NCBI RefSeq assembly: GCF_030296595.1
Contig: NZ_AP027731.1
Span: forward strand, 3,224,001-3,288,000
Reading direction: 5' to 3'
DNA: 64,000 nucleotides
Source of the DNA: Naasia aerilata
Lineage (GTDB): Bacteria > Actinomycetota > Actinomycetes > Actinomycetales > Microbacteriaceae
Shown piece after piece: positions 1 through 10,187 of the stretch (its first letter is position 1; each line of letters starts with the position of its first letter). The notes under the pieces were generated by a model. It was given only the letters and a program-made list of their open reading frames with translations. It had not been told where the DNA came from and ran no database searches. The translations under genes were made by a program, and so were the position numbers.

Positions 1-922
1 GGAGGGCGTCGCCGTCCTCGACGAGGGCGATGCCGCAGTCGTACGGGGTGTTGAGGGTCTTGTGGGCGTCGGTGGCCCAGGAGTCGGCCTCATCGAGCCC
101 TGCGACGAGGTGCCGCAGCGTCGGCGTCGCGGCGGCCCACAGCCCGAAGGCGCCGTCCACGTGCACCCAGGCGCCGACCCGGTGCGCGGCGTCGATGGCC
201 TCCTCGAACGGGTCGAAGGCGCCGGAGTGGATGTTCCCCGCCTGCAGGCAGACGATCGTGGGCCCGTGCCAGCCCACCAGCGCCTCACGCAGCTGGGCGG
301 CGTCGAGGCGCCCCTGCGCGTCGACCCCGACCGCCTCCGCGACGCCCAGGCCGAGGTAGCGCAGCGCCAGGTCCACCGAGCTGTGCCGCTCCGCGCCGAC
401 CAGCACGCGGATGCGCGGGGCCCCGAACAGCCCCTCGTTGAGATCCCAGCCGGCCCTCGCAAGCACTCGCCCCCGCGCGGCCGCGAGGCAGGCGAAGTTC
501 GCGGTGGTGGCCCCCGTGGTGAAGCCGACCGCCGGTTCGTCGGGGAATCGCAGCAGCCGGACGAGCCACGACGCCGCGACCTCCTCCGCCGCGACCACGC
601 CCGGGGTCGCGTCGCGCATCCCGGCGTTCTGGTCCCAGGCCGAGACCAGCCAGTCGGCCGCGATGGCCGCCGGCAAGGTCGACCCCATCACCCAGCCGTA
701 GAAGCGCCCGGATGCGCTCGCCATCAGGCCGGGCTCGACGGCGGCGACCAGCCGCTCGAGCACCTGTGCCGCCGGGCTGCCCCGCTCGGGCAGCTCCGTC
801 CCGAGGCGCGCCGCCGCGTCCTCGGCGGTGCCGGCTGCGGGAATGCGGCGCTCGTCGAGGCCGGAGAGCCAGCGTCGAGCGTGAGCGGCAGCGGAATCGA
901 GAACGGCGTCGTCGGCATCCAT
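1..922 (-). CDS. PLP-dependent group II decarboxylase-like protein (3' end off the window)
   Basis: This partial minus-strand gene starts with ATG at 922 and runs off the left edge, leaving about 307 codons open without a frameshift. The segment TDAHKTLNTPYDCG carries the Schiff-base lysine (about residue 288) in the HK context typical of group II pyridoxal-phosphate decarboxylases (aromatic amino acid, glutamate and tyrosine decarboxylases). Upstream, VHVDGAFG supplies the aspartate that contacts the pyridine nitrogen, and GFTTGATTANFACL matches the cofactor phosphate-binding region. Family members are usually 450-500 residues, so roughly a third is missing here. Substrate cannot be told from the sequence; it could also be an aminotransferase-class relative. 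It lies 35 bp downstream of the SseB gene on the same strand and may be co-transcribed. Confidence 0.8.
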   Translation of the reverse strand, partial: MDADDAVLDSAAAHARRWLSGLDERRIPAAGTAEDAAARLGTELPERGSPAAQVLERLVAAVEPGLMASASGRFYGWVMGSTLPAAIAADWLVSAWDQNAGMRDATPGVVAAEEVAASWLVRLLRFPDEPAVGFTTGATTANFACLAAARGRVLARAGWDLNEGLFGAPRIRVLVGAERHSSVDLALRYLGLGVAEAVGVDAQGRLDAAQLREALVGWHGPTIVCLQAGNIHSGAFDPFEEAIDAAHRVGAWVHVDGAFGLWAAATPTLRHLVAGLDEADSWATDAHKTLNTPYDCGIALVEDGDAL

Positions 923-957
923 GGCGCCTTCGACTCTCGTCTCGGGCCCCTGAGGGA

Positions 958-1720
958 TCAAGTGCCGGATGGCCCTGGCGGGAGCACAGCGACCGTGAGT
1001 GAATCCACCCGGTCGGCGATGAGCCTGCTGCCGGACCAGGCCGCACCGAGTCGGCCGATCAGCCGTTCCAGCCCCTCCCGGTCGAGCCCGTTCGCGAGCC
1101 GCAGCTCGACCCGCAGCTCCGGGCCCTGCAGCCGGGCGCCGGGGTCGCCGTTCAGCAGGCGCAGTCCGAGCACGTCGGGCTCCGTGGAGAGGCGCCGGAA
1201 CTCCTGCTCCAGCTCGGGGTCCTCGGCCGGCGGACGCCAGGGGTGCCGCGGCCGAGCGCCTCGACGGCGGGCCGGCGCAGCACGAACTCGGTGTCCGACA
1301 GGGGGTCGAGAACGAGGAGGTCGGTCCCCTCCGCGGCGGCGGCCAGGGCGATGCGCTCGCTCTCGGCGGGGATGGGCCGGGCCTTCGGATTCCACGCGCG
1401 CATGGCATCGACCGAGGTGAAGGCGGGCAGCACGGTGCGGCCGTCGGGCCCGGCGACTGTGACCAGGGCGAGCTCGGCGCTCTTGTCGACGCGCAGGCCG
1501 GTCGGGCCGATGCCGGACTCCCCAGCCGGGCGAGCAGGGGCACCAGCAGCCGCACTCCGCGAGCCGCGTCGACGACCTCCGCGGCGGACCCGGCCCCGGC
1601 GCGGAACGCGGTCAGCGCGGCGAGCAGCGCGGGCGGCGCGCTGCCGTCATCGCCGTCGAAGGCGGGGGTCGAAAGGTGCCGGCCGGCCCACGGCTGACCG
1701 GCCGAGTCGGCGAGGGCCAT
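958..1720 (-). CDS. SseB family protein, two frameshifts
   Basis: Three overlapping frames together give one SseB-domain protein of about 254 residues. The N-terminal frame starts with ATG at 1720 (MALADSAGQPWAGRHL). The middle frame holds the SseB hallmark LPAFTSVDAMRAWNPKARP, and the last frame ends at 958. One base is missing near 1521-1524 (a GGGG run that should be five G) and another near 1246-1250. Restoring both gives a continuous reading of LLARLGESGIGPTGLRVDK and then ALGRGHPWRPPAEDPE. SseB-like proteins are common beside priA in actinobacteria; their role there is unknown (the enteric SseB name refers to enhanced serine sensitivity). Because both lesions are one-base losses in an otherwise conserved protein, I treat them as sequence errors. 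Confidence 0.75.
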
Positions 1721-1722
1721 GC

Positions 1723-2468
1723 CTAGCCGGCGGCGACGTCGAGCGCCTCGGCGAGCGTGAACGCGCCCGAGTAGAGCGCCTTGCCGACGATCGCGCCCTC
1801 GATGCCGAGGGGCACGAGCTCCCGGAGCGCGGCGATGTCGTCGAGGCTCGAGACGCCGCCGGAGGCGACGACGGGCCGCTCGGTGCGGCGGGCGATCTCC
1901 TCGAGGAGCTCGAGATTCGGCCCGCGGAGGGTTCCGTCCTTGGTGACGTCGGTCACGACGTACCGGGCGCAGCCCGCGTCCTCGAGGCGGTCGAGCACCT
2001 CCCAGAGGTCGCCCCCTCGCGCGTCCAGCCGCGAGCGGCGAGCGTGGTCCCGCGCACGTCGAGCCCGACGGCGACCGCCTCGCCGTACTGCGCGATGACG
2101 GAGGCGGCCCACTCGGGGTTCTCGAGAGCCGCTGTGCCGAGGTTGATGCGCGTCGCACCGGTCTCGAGTGCGGCGTCCAGCGAGGCGTCATCGCGGATAC
2201 CGCCGGAGAGCTCGACCTTGACGCGCTTCGCGGCGCGGATGACCCGGCGGATCACGGCGGCATTGGACCCGCGCCCGAACGCGGCGTCCAGGTCGACGAG
2301 GTGGATCCACTCCGCGCCCTGGCTCACCCAGTCCGCGGCGGCGTCGACCGGGTCGCCGTAATCGGTCTCACTGCCGCTCTCGCCCTGGGTGAGGCGGACC
2401 GCCTTGCCCGCCGCGACGTCGACGGCGGGGAGCAGGGTGAGTGCGGGACTGGTCGCGAACGGACTCAT
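1723..2468 (-). CDS. priA: Phosphoribosyl isomerase A (bifunctional HisA/TrpF), frameshifted
   Basis: PriA is the actinobacterial (beta/alpha)8 isomerase. It acts on ProFAR in histidine synthesis and on phosphoribosylanthranilate in tryptophan synthesis, replacing a separate TrpF. The start is ATG at 2468. [15 protein letters not shown] holds the first catalytic aspartate (residue 17), [21 protein letters not shown] and ELSGGIRDD segments follow, and [15 protein letters not shown] carries the second catalytic aspartate. The protein is split into two frames: one G is missing in the CCCCC run at 2012-2016 (plus strand). Adding it restores [16 protein letters not shown] and a protein of about 248 residues, the normal length. 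hisH lies 35 bp upstream and SseB follows 2 bp downstream, so the genes probably form one operon. Confidence 0.92.
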
Positions 2469-2503
2469 GGGTTCCTAGGGATGGGGATGATGGTGGCGGC
2501 GGA

Positions 2504-3142
2504 TCAGGCCGCGAGGCTGCCGATCCAGTTCGACAGCAGGCGGATGCCCGCCTGCCCGGACTTCTCCGGGTGGAACTGCGTGGCCGAGAGCGGCCCGTTC
2601 TCCACGGCGGCGACGAACGGCTCCCCGTGCGAGGCCCACGTGACCGACGGCGCACGGAACGGCTTCTCGATCTCGAGGCTCCACTCCCGGGCGCCGTAGG
2701 AGTGGACGAAGTAGAACCGCTCGTCGTGGAGCCCTTCGAAGAGCACGCTCTCCTCCGGCGCCTCCACCGTGTTCCAGCCGATGTGGGGCAGGACGGGAGC
2801 GTGCAGCTCGTCCACCGTCCCCGGCCACTCGCCGAGCCCGGGGGTGTCGACGCCCCGCTCGACGCCGCGCGAGAACATCACCTGCATGCCGACGCAGATG
2901 CCGAGCACGGGCCGGCCTCCCGCGAGGCGCCGGTCGATGAGCTCGTCGCCGCGGGCATCCCGGAGTGCCGTCATGACCGCCGCGAAGGCGCCGACGCCGG
3001 GGACCACGAGGCCGTCGGCCTCGAGAGCGGCCGAACGGTCCCCGGTCAGCGTCACGTCCGCACCCGCCAGCTGCAGGGCCTTGACCGCGGAGTGCACGTT
3101 GCCGCTGCCGTAGTCGAGGACGACGACGGACGGGCTCGTCAC
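2504..3142 (-). CDS. hisH: Imidazole glycerol phosphate synthase, glutaminase subunit HisH
   Basis: HisH hydrolyses glutamine and channels ammonia to HisF, making IGP and AICAR in histidine synthesis. The 212-residue protein is a class I glutamine amidotransferase. The nucleophile is Cys83 in GICVGMQ, with His191 and Glu193 in [16 protein letters not shown] near the N terminus and GVGAF around residue 49 (oxyanion region) are also typical. Its ATG overlaps the hisB stop by 4 bp, indicating translational coupling. No hisF lies in this window, so the cyclase subunit must be encoded elsewhere. Confidence 0.96.
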   Translation of the reverse strand: MTSPSVVVLDYGSGNVHSAVKALQLAGADVTLTGDRSAALEADGLVVPGVGAFAAVMTALRDARGDELIDRRLAGGRPVLGICVGMQVMFSRGVERGVDTPGLGEWPGTVDELHAPVLPHIGWNTVEAPEESVLFEGLHDERFYFVHSYGAREWSLEIEKPFRAPSVTWASHGEPFVAAVENGPLSATQFHPEKSGQAGIRLLSNWIGSLAA

Positions 3143-3747
3143 AGCGCGCCCTTGGTCGACGGCACGCCGGAGACCCGCGGGTCGAGCTCCTTCGCCTGGC
3201 GGAACGCGCGGGCGAACGCCTTGAACTGCGCCTCGGCGATGTGGTGCGGGTCGCGTCCGGCGAGGACGTCGAGGTGCACGGTCAGCCCTGCGGCGAAGGT
3301 CAGCGCCTCGAAGAAGTGCCGCACCATCGATCCGGTGAAGTGTCCGCCGATCAGGTGGAGCTCGAACCCGGCCGGTTCGCCGCCGTGGACCAGGTACGGC
3401 CGTCCGGAGATGTCGACGACCGCGCGGGCGAGCGCCTCGTCGAGGGGGACGGTCGCGTCGCCGAAGCGCGCGATGCCCGCCTTGTCGCCGAGCGCCTGAC
3501 GGATCGCGGTGCCCAGCACGATGCCGGTGTCCTCGACGGTGTGGTGCACGTCGATGTCGGTGTCGCCGCTCGCAGTCACATCGAGGTCGGTCAGGGAGTG
3601 CTTCGCGAACGCCGTCAGCATGTGGTCGAAGAAGGGAACGCTCGTCGAGATGTGCGAGCGGCCGCTGCCGTCGAGGTCGAGCGAGAGCTCGACGGAGGAC
3701 TCGCTCGTCTCGCGCGCCAGCTGGGCGGTCCGCTGTCCGGTAGCCAT
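3139..3747 (-). CDS. hisB: Imidazoleglycerol-phosphate dehydratase
   Basis: This 202-residue monofunctional IGP dehydratase converts imidazole glycerol phosphate to imidazole acetol phosphate. The paired manganese-binding motifs are present: FFDHML (39-44) with HHTVED (68-73), and in the C-terminal half RHFFEAL with [16 protein letters not shown]. Length equals that of other bacterial monofunctional enzymes; no phosphatase domain is fused. It starts with ATG at 3747 and overlaps hisH by 4 bp. hisC lies 53 bp upstream on the same strand, so hisC-hisB-hisH-priA read as one operon. Confidence 0.96.
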   Translation of the reverse strand: MATGQRTAQLARETSESSVELSLDLDGSGRSHISTSVPFFDHMLTAFAKHSLTDLDVTASGDTDIDVHHTVEDTGIVLGTAIRQALGDKAGIARFGDATVPLDEALARAVVDISGRPYLVHGGEPAGFELHLIGGHFTGSMVRHFFEALTFAAGLTVHLDVLAGRDPHHIAEAQFKAFARAFRQAKELDPRVSGVPSTKGAL

Positions 3748-3800
3748 GATCCTTCGATTTTACGGGGGCGTGGGAGCGGTGGGCGCCGCCCCAGTCCGGG

Positions 3801-4894
<1,094 letters not shown>

Positions 4895-4965
4895 CTATGC
4901 GGGGACGCACCCCTCACCCCGTGCGGTGATTGAGGAGCCGGCCGAAGGACGGCGCCTCGAAATCC

Positions 4966-5324
4966 TCAGTGCGCGTACTGCGCCGGGATCGCCAGCGTCT
5001 GGCCGGGAAGAACGGCCGAGTCCTCGAGGCCGTTGAAGCGCTCGAGCTCGCCGACGACCTCGCGGGGGTCCGACTGGGGGCGACGCGCTGGGCGATCGAC
5101 CAGAGCGACTCGCCCGCCGCCACGGTGACGGTCTGGAAGGTGGCCGACGAGGACTCGCTGCCGGCCACGGCCGGGGCGTTGACCGAGGCGACCACGAGGC
5201 CGGCGACGAGAGGGGCGGCGATCAGGGCGCCGAGGACGATGCGGCCGCGGCGCGTGATGCGCAGAGGGCGGGCGACGGACGTCGGCGCCGCGAATGAAGC
5301 GGGGGCGAAGGTGATGCTGCTCAC
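4966..5324 (-). CDS. Membrane-anchored LysM domain protein, frameshifted
   Basis: A GTG at 5324 follows a strong GGAGGAAC ribosome site and gives a short protein of about 119 residues. A basic segment (RPLRITRRGR) is followed by one hydrophobic helix (IVLGALIAAPLVAGLVVASV), an Ala/Ser linker and a single C-terminal LysM domain (VTVAAGESLWSIAQRVAP to LPGQTLAIPAQYAH). LysM binds the glycan of peptidoglycan, so the protein probably sits at the membrane-wall interface. One base is missing in the GGGGG run at 5076-5080; restoring it joins the LysM halves. It diverges from lexA, an arrangement common in actinobacteria, and shares the region holding an SOS box. It resembles the cell-division suppressors encoded opposite lexA in other actinobacteria, but has no recognisable suppressor domain beyond LysM. 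Confidence 0.82.
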
Positions 5325-5343
5325 GGGTTCCTCCTTGATGTTC

Positions 5344-5379
5344 CCGCGGGTGGCGCTCGGCCGGGAGTGCCACCCGCGG
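5344..5379. promoter_or_regulatory. Inverted repeat in the LysM gene leader
   Basis: A perfect 11-bp inverted repeat, CCGCGGGTGGC at 5344-5354 and GCCACCCGCGG at 5369-5379 with a 14-base loop, lies between the SOS box and the LysM start codon. It would form a stable hairpin in the LysM mRNA leader, about 20 bases before the ribosome site. A role in attenuation or mRNA stability is inference. Confidence 0.5.
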
Positions 5380-5388
5380 AAGTGTGTT

Positions 5389-5404
5389 CCGAACGTATCT
5401 TCGA
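5389..5404. promoter_or_regulatory. Candidate SOS box between LysM gene and lexA
   Basis: CGAACGTATCTTCG (5390-5403) matches the Gram-positive/actinobacterial LexA operator CGAAC-N4-GTTCG except for one base in the right half-site (CTTCG). The candidate box before recA has the same deviation. It lies about 185 bp before lexA and 65 bp before the LysM gene, and could serve both divergent promoters. A second, weaker half-site cluster (TTCGAACGTCGAAC) overlaps its right edge at 5400-5413. Confidence 0.65.
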
Positions 5405-5588
5405 ACGTCGAACACTGCAAGCATCAGATCCGCCGCGTTTCCACAGGGCCCGTTCGAAGACACACACGAATATGTCGTTGTCGCGGAAGGCCTGACCGGA
5501 TACAGTTTCGATGTTCGCCGTAAGGCAATCAGCAGCCACCGACATCGGCTCCGACAGGGAGCCGAGGGGCGCAACAGGGGGAACGGCG

Positions 5589-6257
5589 ATGACCGCGGAA
5601 CGCAGTGGGACGAGGCGGCGCACCAGTCTCAGCGACAAGCAGCACGCCATCCTCGAGGTGATCCAGCGGTCGGTCTCGACCCGCGGCTACCCGCCGAGCA
5701 TGCGCGAGATCGGCGACGCCGTCGGGCTCTCCTCGCTCTCGAGCGTGACCCACCAGCTCAACCAGCTCGAGCTCTCCGGCTACCTCCGGCGCGACCCGAA
5801 CCGGCCTCGAGCCCTCGAGGTTCTCATCGACGTCGCGCCGTCGAGCGTTGAGCAGGACGCCGAGCCGAGCATCCCGGTCGGCGATGCGGCCATGGTGCCC
5901 ATGGTCGGGCGGATCGCCGCCGGCATCCCGATCACGGCCGACCAGATGGTCGACGAGGTCTTCCCGCTCCCCCGCCAGCTGGTGGGCAAGGGCGAGCTCT
6001 TCATGCTCAAGGTCGTGGGCGAGTCGATGATCGACGCCGCGATCTGCGACGGCGACTGGGTCGTCATCCGCGCTCAGCACACCGCCGAGAACGGCGAGAT
6101 CGTCGCCGCCATGCTCGACGGCGAGGCGACGGTCAAGGTCTTCCGGCAGCGCGACGGCCACACCTGGCTGCTCCCGCGCAACAGCGCGTTCGAGCCGATC
6201 CTGGGAGACGAGGCCGAGGTCCTCGGCCGCGTGGTCGCGGTCCTCCGCGCCGTCTGA
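5589..6257 (+). CDS. lexA: SOS repressor LexA
   Basis: LexA represses DNA-damage genes and cleaves itself when bound to RecA filaments. From the ATG at 5589, preceded by AGGGGGAA, the protein is 222 residues, the usual actinobacterial size. An upstream in-frame ATG at 5511 would add 26 unconserved residues and is less likely. The N-terminal winged helix (residues 14-75) includes [18 protein letters not shown]. The cleavage site is Ala111-Gly112 in GRIAAGIPI. The catalytic dyad is Ser146 (VVGESMID) and Lys183 (EATVKVF). A candidate SOS box lies upstream, consistent with autoregulation. Confidence 0.96.
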   Translation: MTAERSGTRRRTSLSDKQHAILEVIQRSVSTRGYPPSMREIGDAVGLSSLSSVTHQLNQLELSGYLRRDPNRPRALEVLIDVAPSSVEQDAEPSIPVGDAAMVPMVGRIAAGIPITADQMVDEVFPLPRQLVGKGELFMLKVVGESMIDAAICDGDWVVIRAQHTAENGEIVAAMLDGEATVKVFRQRDGHTWLLPRNSAFEPILGDEAEVLGRVVAVLRAV

Positions 6258-6271
6258 CCCGTTCTCGGCCG

Positions 6272-6325
6272 GTGCGTTCCGGCCCGGATGCTGCGCTGGA
6301 GCGCACCACCTGGGCCGGAACGTAC
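6272..6325. terminator. Bidirectional hairpin between lexA and hflX
   Basis: Fourteen-base arms (GTGCGTTCCGGCCC at 6272-6285 and GGGCCGGAACGTAC at 6312-6325, one mismatch) enclose a smaller perfect hairpin TGCGCT-GG-AGCGCA. It sits between two convergent genes, where a shared terminator is expected. There is no long T tract. Confidence 0.6.
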
Positions 6326-6329
6326 TCGA

Positions 6330-7916
6330 TCAGGACGCCGCCGACTCCTTCGACGGGCTCACGAGGTACTGCTCGAGCGCGCCGTGGTCCTCGGCGTCGA
6401 CGCGAGCGTGCACGTGGGTGCCGCCCTCCTCGTAGTCGAGGCTCAGCACCTGGCCGCGCTCGTGCAGGCGGGCGACCAGGTCCCCGCGCTCGTACGGGAT
6501 GACGGCGTCGACCTCCAGCTGGGGCGTGGGGAGCAGCGTCGTGATGTGCGCGAGCAACTCGCTCATGCCCTCCCCCGTGCGGGCCGACACGAACACGGCG
6601 TCGGGCACGAGACCGCGGAGCACCATCCGGTCGTCGGGGCCGACGAGGTCCGACTTGTTGAACACCACGAGCTCGGGGATGGCCCGAGCTCCCACCTCGC
6701 CGATGACGTCACGAACGGTCGCCAGCTGCGCCCCGGGATCCGGGTGCGAGCCGTCGACGACGTGCACGAGGACGTCCGCGTCTGCGGTCTCCTCCAGCGT
6801 CGACCGGAACGCCTCGACCAGCTGATGCGGCAGGTTGCGCACGAAGCCCACGGTGTCGGTGAGCGTGAACAGCCGCCCGTCCGGCGTCTCGTACCGGCGG
6901 ACCGTCGCGTCGAGGGTCGCGAAGAGCGCGTTCTCGACGAGCACGCCGGCCCGGGTGATGCGGTTGAGCAGCGAGGACTTGCCGGCGTTCGTGTAGCCGA
7001 CGATCGCGACGGAGGGCACGGCGTTGCGCCGGCGGTTGGCCCGCTTGGCCTCGCGTGCCGGCTTCATCTCCTTGATCTGGCGGCGGAGGCGCGCCATCCG
7101 GGAGTGGATGCGCCGGCGGTCGAGCTCGATCTTCGTCTCACCGGGTCCGCGCGATCCCATGCCGGCGCCCGCGCTGCCCACCTGGCCACCGGCCTGGCGG
7201 GACATCGAGTCACCCCAGCCGCGGAGTCTCGGGAGGAGGTACTCGAGCTGCGCGAGCTCGACCTGGGCCTTGCCCTCCCGGCTCTTCGCGTGCTGGCTGA
7301 AGATGTCGAGGATGACGGCGGTGCGGTCGATGACCTTGACGCCCACCACATCCTCGAGCGCACGTCGCTGGCTCGGGGCGAGCTCGGTGTCGGCGACGAC
7401 GGTGTCGGCGCCGAGCGCCTTCACGCGGTCGCGCAGCTCGATCGCCTTGCCCTTGCCGAAGTAGGTGCCGGGGTCGGGGAAGGGACGCTTCTGCAGCAGA
7501 CCGTCGAGGACGACGGCTCCCGCGGTCTCGGCGAGGGCGGCGAGCTCGCGCATCGAGTTCTCCGCGTCGACCGTCCCGCCCTGCGGGTGCACGCCGATCA
7601 GCACGACGCGCTCGAGGCGCAGCTGCCGGTACTCGACCTCGGTGACGTCCTCGAGCTCGGTCGACAGTCCGGTGACGCGGCGGAGCGCCTGGCGCTCCTC
7701 CAGGTCGAACTGCTCGCCGTCCGTGCTCTGCACGGGCTGCGCGGGCTCGACGGGGGCGATCGGCGCGGTCGGACCGAAGACGGCGTGACCGGCGGCGCGG
7801 CGATCGGCGGCGGCCAGCACGCGAGCCACGACGTCGTCCGCGCGCGTGTCGACGTCCGTGTCGGCGGGGGTGTCGGGAAGGCTCGGTTCCATTGGCGACA
7901 AGACTATGTGTTCCAT
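6330..7916 (-). CDS. hflX: Ribosome-associated GTPase HflX
   Basis: HflX is a translation-linked GTPase that splits stalled or stressed ribosomes. The protein is up to 528 residues. The HflX N-terminal domain spans about residues 85-270 and includes GTYFGKGKAIELRDRV, TELAPSQRRALED and the RGPGETKIELDRRRI signature. The GTPase domain follows: G1 is VGYTNAGKSSLLN, G3 is DTVGFVRNLPH, G4 is FNKSD. Start choice is uncertain. ATG at 7916 leaves only 21 bp to the divergent methyltransferase gene, while ATG at 7892 (MEPSLPDTPAD) leaves 45 bp and more room for promoters. The first ~85 residues are poorly conserved and acidic. Confidence 0.93.
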   Translation of the reverse strand: MEHIVLSPMEPSLPDTPADTDVDTRADDVVARVLAAADRRAAGHAVFGPTAPIAPVEPAQPVQSTDGEQFDLEERQALRRVTGLSTELEDVTEVEYRQLRLERVVLIGVHPQGGTVDAENSMRELAALAETAGAVVLDGLLQKRPFPDPGTYFGKGKAIELRDRVKALGADTVVADTELAPSQRRALEDVVGVKVIDRTAVILDIFSQHAKSREGKAQVELAQLEYLLPRLRGWGDSMSRQAGGQVGSAGAGMGSRGPGETKIELDRRRIHSRMARLRRQIKEMKPAREAKRANRRRNAVPSVAIVGYTNAGKSSLLNRITRAGVLVENALFATLDATVRRYETPDGRLFTLTDTVGFVRNLPHQLVEAFRSTLEETADADVLVHVVDGSHPDPGAQLATVRDVIGEVGARAIPELVVFNKSDLVGPDDRMVLRGLVPDAVFVSARTGEGMSELLAHITTLLPTPQLEVDAVIPYERGDLVARLHERGQVLSLDYEEGGTHVHARVDAEDHGALEQYLVSPSKESAAS

Positions 7917-7937
7917 CCGTTAGGTTTCCTTGGTGCG

Positions 7938-8579
7938 ATGCCCCAGCCGGGACCGGGTGGTCCGGAGGATGCGGTGACGGACGGGCACTACTTCTCGTCC
8001 GCGCCGTCCGGCCCGCTGCGCGCCCGGAGGATCCGGACGGTGCTCGCGGGCCGCGAGCTCGAGGTGACGACAGGGGCGGGCGTCTTCAGCCCCGACCATC
8101 TGGACACCGGGACGCGCGTGCTGCTCGAGACGGTTCCCGAACCGCCCGCGGACGGCGACCTGCTCGACCTCGGCTGCGGGTGGGGTCCCGTCGCGCTCAC
8201 GCTCGCCCTGTCCTCCCCCGGCGCGACCGTCTGGGCGGTCGACGTCAACGAGAGGGCTCTCGAGCTCACCCGCCGCAATGCCGGCGATCTGGGGCTCATC
8301 AGGGTCAACGCACGTCTGCCCGAGGATGTTCCCGAGACGGTCGCCTTCGGCACCATCTGGTCGAATCCGCCGATCCGCATCGGCAAGGCCGAGCTGCACG
8401 CGCTCCTCGGCCGGTGGCTGCCCCGCCTCGCGCCGGACGGCACGGCCTGGCTGGTCGTGCAGAAGAATCTGGGCGCCGACTCGCTGCACCGCTGGCTCGA
8501 CGAGGAGTTCCCCGGCTTCTCCACCACTCGAGTGGCGTCCGAGAAGGGCTTCCGCGTCCTCCGCGTCGACCGGGACTGA
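7938..8579 (+). CDS. Class I SAM-dependent methyltransferase (RsmC/MTS type)
   Basis: The 213-residue protein has the SAM-binding motif LLDLGCGWGPVALTLA and the acidic loop VDVNERALELTRRNA. Motif IV reads IWSNPPIRIG, an NPP tetrapeptide-type motif seen in enzymes that methylate exocyclic amines of nucleic-acid bases or protein amides. DGHYFSSAPSGPLRARRI near the N terminus is typical of RsmC-like small methyltransferases, which lack the N-terminal half of RsmC. The rRNA target is inferred from the family, not seen. It is transcribed divergently from hflX with a very short shared promoter region. Confidence 0.82.
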   Translation: MPQPGPGGPEDAVTDGHYFSSAPSGPLRARRIRTVLAGRELEVTTGAGVFSPDHLDTGTRVLLETVPEPPADGDLLDLGCGWGPVALTLALSSPGATVWAVDVNERALELTRRNAGDLGLIRVNARLPEDVPETVAFGTIWSNPPIRIGKAELHALLGRWLPRLAPDGTAWLVVQKNLGADSLHRWLDEEFPGFSTTRVASEKGFRVLRVDRD

Positions 8580-8605
8580 GCGACGCACGCGGCAGCCGGC
8601 CGCTT

Positions 8606-8648
8606 CCCGCGGGTGTCCCCGCCATCCCGCGGGTGGAACAACACCCGC
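8606..8648. repeat. CCCGCGGGTG repeats forming a hairpin
   Basis: CCCGCGGGTG occurs twice (8606-8615, 8626-8635); the second pairs with CACCCGC at 8642-8648 around a GAACAA loop. The element sits between convergent genes and may act as a terminator. The core sequence also occurs in the LysM leader inverted repeat near 5344. Confidence 0.5.
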
Positions 8649-8669
8649 AGCAGGGGCGTTTCCCCCGCG

Positions 8670-9215
8670 CTACGACCGGTCGGCCTCGGCCTCGGGCGTA
8701 GCCTCGGCCGGGGCCGGTGCCGGCGGCTCCACGCGCTGGATGGTGCCGACCTCCGCGTCCACGATGATGCGCGCGCCGCGCAGCTGGAACGAGGTGAGGC
8801 GGATGCCGAGCACAGCCGTCTCGACGGCGCGCTGCAGGTCGATCCGCACGACCGGCTCGTGCGCGTCCTCGGCCACCCGGACCACGCCCTCGGGCACGCC
8901 GGCGCGCTGGATCGCCGCGTTGACCGTGCCGAGCACGTACGGCAGCACCTTGTGGGCGGGAAGGCCGCGCGCGTGACCGGTGACCGCGAACGTCGCGATG
9001 CCCTCCGCGAAGCCGGTGAACCGGGCGGTGACCGCCACCGTGCCTGCCGCCGCGAAGGCCAGAGCCAGGACGAACGACTCCGGATGCAGCTCCCGCAGGT
9101 CGATGTCGGCGAGCACCGACTCCTCGCTCGCGGACAGGAACGTCACCAAGGGCGGCAGCGGTCGTTCCGCCGTGGCGAGGGCGACGGCTTCGGGGAACGG
9201 CAGCTCGATCCTCAC
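8670..9215 (-). CDS. Conserved hypothetical protein
   Basis: The GTG at 9215 follows a good GAGGGAGGG ribosome site and gives a 181-residue protein. I do not recognise the family. The sequence has no signal peptide or membrane helix. It begins with a beta-rich segment (RIELPFPEAVALATAERPLP), has an alternating alpha/beta-looking middle (VTARFTGFAEGIATFAVTG), and ends with an Ala/Pro/Glu-rich tail of about 25 residues. It is 25 bp upstream of the dapF stop on the same strand and may be co-transcribed with dapF. Nothing visible points to a catalytic function. Confidence 0.65.
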   Translation of the reverse strand: MRIELPFPEAVALATAERPLPPLVTFLSASEESVLADIDLRELHPESFVLALAFAAAGTVAVTARFTGFAEGIATFAVTGHARGLPAHKVLPYVLGTVNAAIQRAGVPEGVVRVAEDAHEPVVRIDLQRAVETAVLGIRLTSFQLRGARIIVDAEVGTIQRVEPPAPAPAEATPEAEADRS

Positions 9216-9240
9216 GGTGTCCCTCCCTCGATCCGGTGGA

Positions 9241-10116
9241 TCAGACCTCGAGCGCGCCCGAGAAGACGAGCTCCGCGGGACCGCTGAGCGCCACGTGCTC
9301 GCCGTCCTGCGCCGGGAACATCCGGACTCCGACGACACCTCCCGCCACCTCCACCCGCCAGGCGGAGGGAGCCGCCGGTCCGGCCCAGTGCCGGGTGGCG
9401 AGGGCGGCCGCGGCGGCGCCCGTCCCGCAGGAGAGGGTCTCGCCGCTGCCCCGCTCGTGCACGCGCATCCGGATGCGGCCGATGCCGTCCTGGATGAGGG
9501 GCTCGCGGGGCAGAACGAGCTCGACGTTCGCCCCATCGGCGGGTGCGGGGTCTATCACGGGTGCATAGGCGAGGTCGGCCGACTCGAGCTCCTCCTGGTC
9601 CGCGACCGCGAGCACCACGTGCGGATTGGGCACACTGATGCTGAGTCCCGGCCGGGCCACGGGCAGGCTCTTCACGTGCACGAGAGGGTCCCCCGGCTCG
9701 AGCCGCCACCGGCCGAGGTCGACCGAGAAGCCGCTGCCGCTGCGCTGCACGTCCCGAACGCCCCCTCGGGTGCCGATCGGGAGGGTGTCGCCCTCGGAGA
9801 GCTCGGCCAGACCCTCCTCGAGCAGGAAGCGGGTGAAGACCCGGATGCCGTTGCCGCACATCTCGGCGAGACTGCCGTCCGCGTTGCGGTAGTCCATGAA
9901 CCACTCCGCGTCGGGCTCCTCGGCGAGGGCGGCGGCCCCCGCCTGGAGGCTGCGGGAGCGCACGGCGCGCAGGATGCCGTCCGCTCCGACGCCGAAGTGC
10001 CGGTCGCAGATCGCCGCGACCTGGGCCGGGGTGAGGTCGCGCTCCCCGTCGGGGTCGGCGAAGAGCACGAAGTCGTTCCCCGTGCCATGCCCCTTCGTGA
10101 ACGCGAGTGTGGTCAT
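9241..10116 (-). CDS. dapF: Diaminopimelate epimerase
   Basis: DapF interconverts LL- and meso-diaminopimelate, supplying peptidoglycan and lysine. The 291-residue protein uses two cysteines as acid and base: Cys87 in [10 protein letters not shown] and Cys230 in [21 protein letters not shown] at the N terminus and PNPHVVL in the middle are family signatures. The start is ATG at 10116; an upstream in-frame start would add 19 unconserved residues. It is cofactor-independent and cytosolic. dapA and dapB of the same pathway lie further along in this window. Confidence 0.96.
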   Translation of the reverse strand: MTTLAFTKGHGTGNDFVLFADPDGERDLTPAQVAAICDRHFGVGADGILRAVRSRSLQAGAAALAEEPDAEWFMDYRNADGSLAEMCGNGIRVFTRFLLEEGLAELSEGDTLPIGTRGGVRDVQRSGSGFSVDLGRWRLEPGDPLVHVKSLPVARPGLSISVPNPHVVLAVADQEELESADLAYAPVIDPAPADGANVELVLPREPLIQDGIGRIRMRVHERGSGETLSCGTGAAAAALATRHWAGPAAPSAWRVEVAGGVVGVRMFPAQDGEHVALSGPAELVFSGALEV

Positions 10117-10187
10117 GCTTCCCACCCTAGGGCGCGCCGGGAGCAAGGCCTCTGGTGCACGGAGGGCGTGCATGCCTGGATGTGCGC

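Noticed and set aside
6288..7937. Long plus-strand open frame leading into the methyltransferase
   Set aside because: It is antisense to hflX; only the last 213 codons (from 7938) match a protein family.
10117..10187. Upstream in-frame starts for dapF and the adjacent epimerase
   Set aside because: The extra residues are unconserved and would make the divergent genes overlap in their promoter region.
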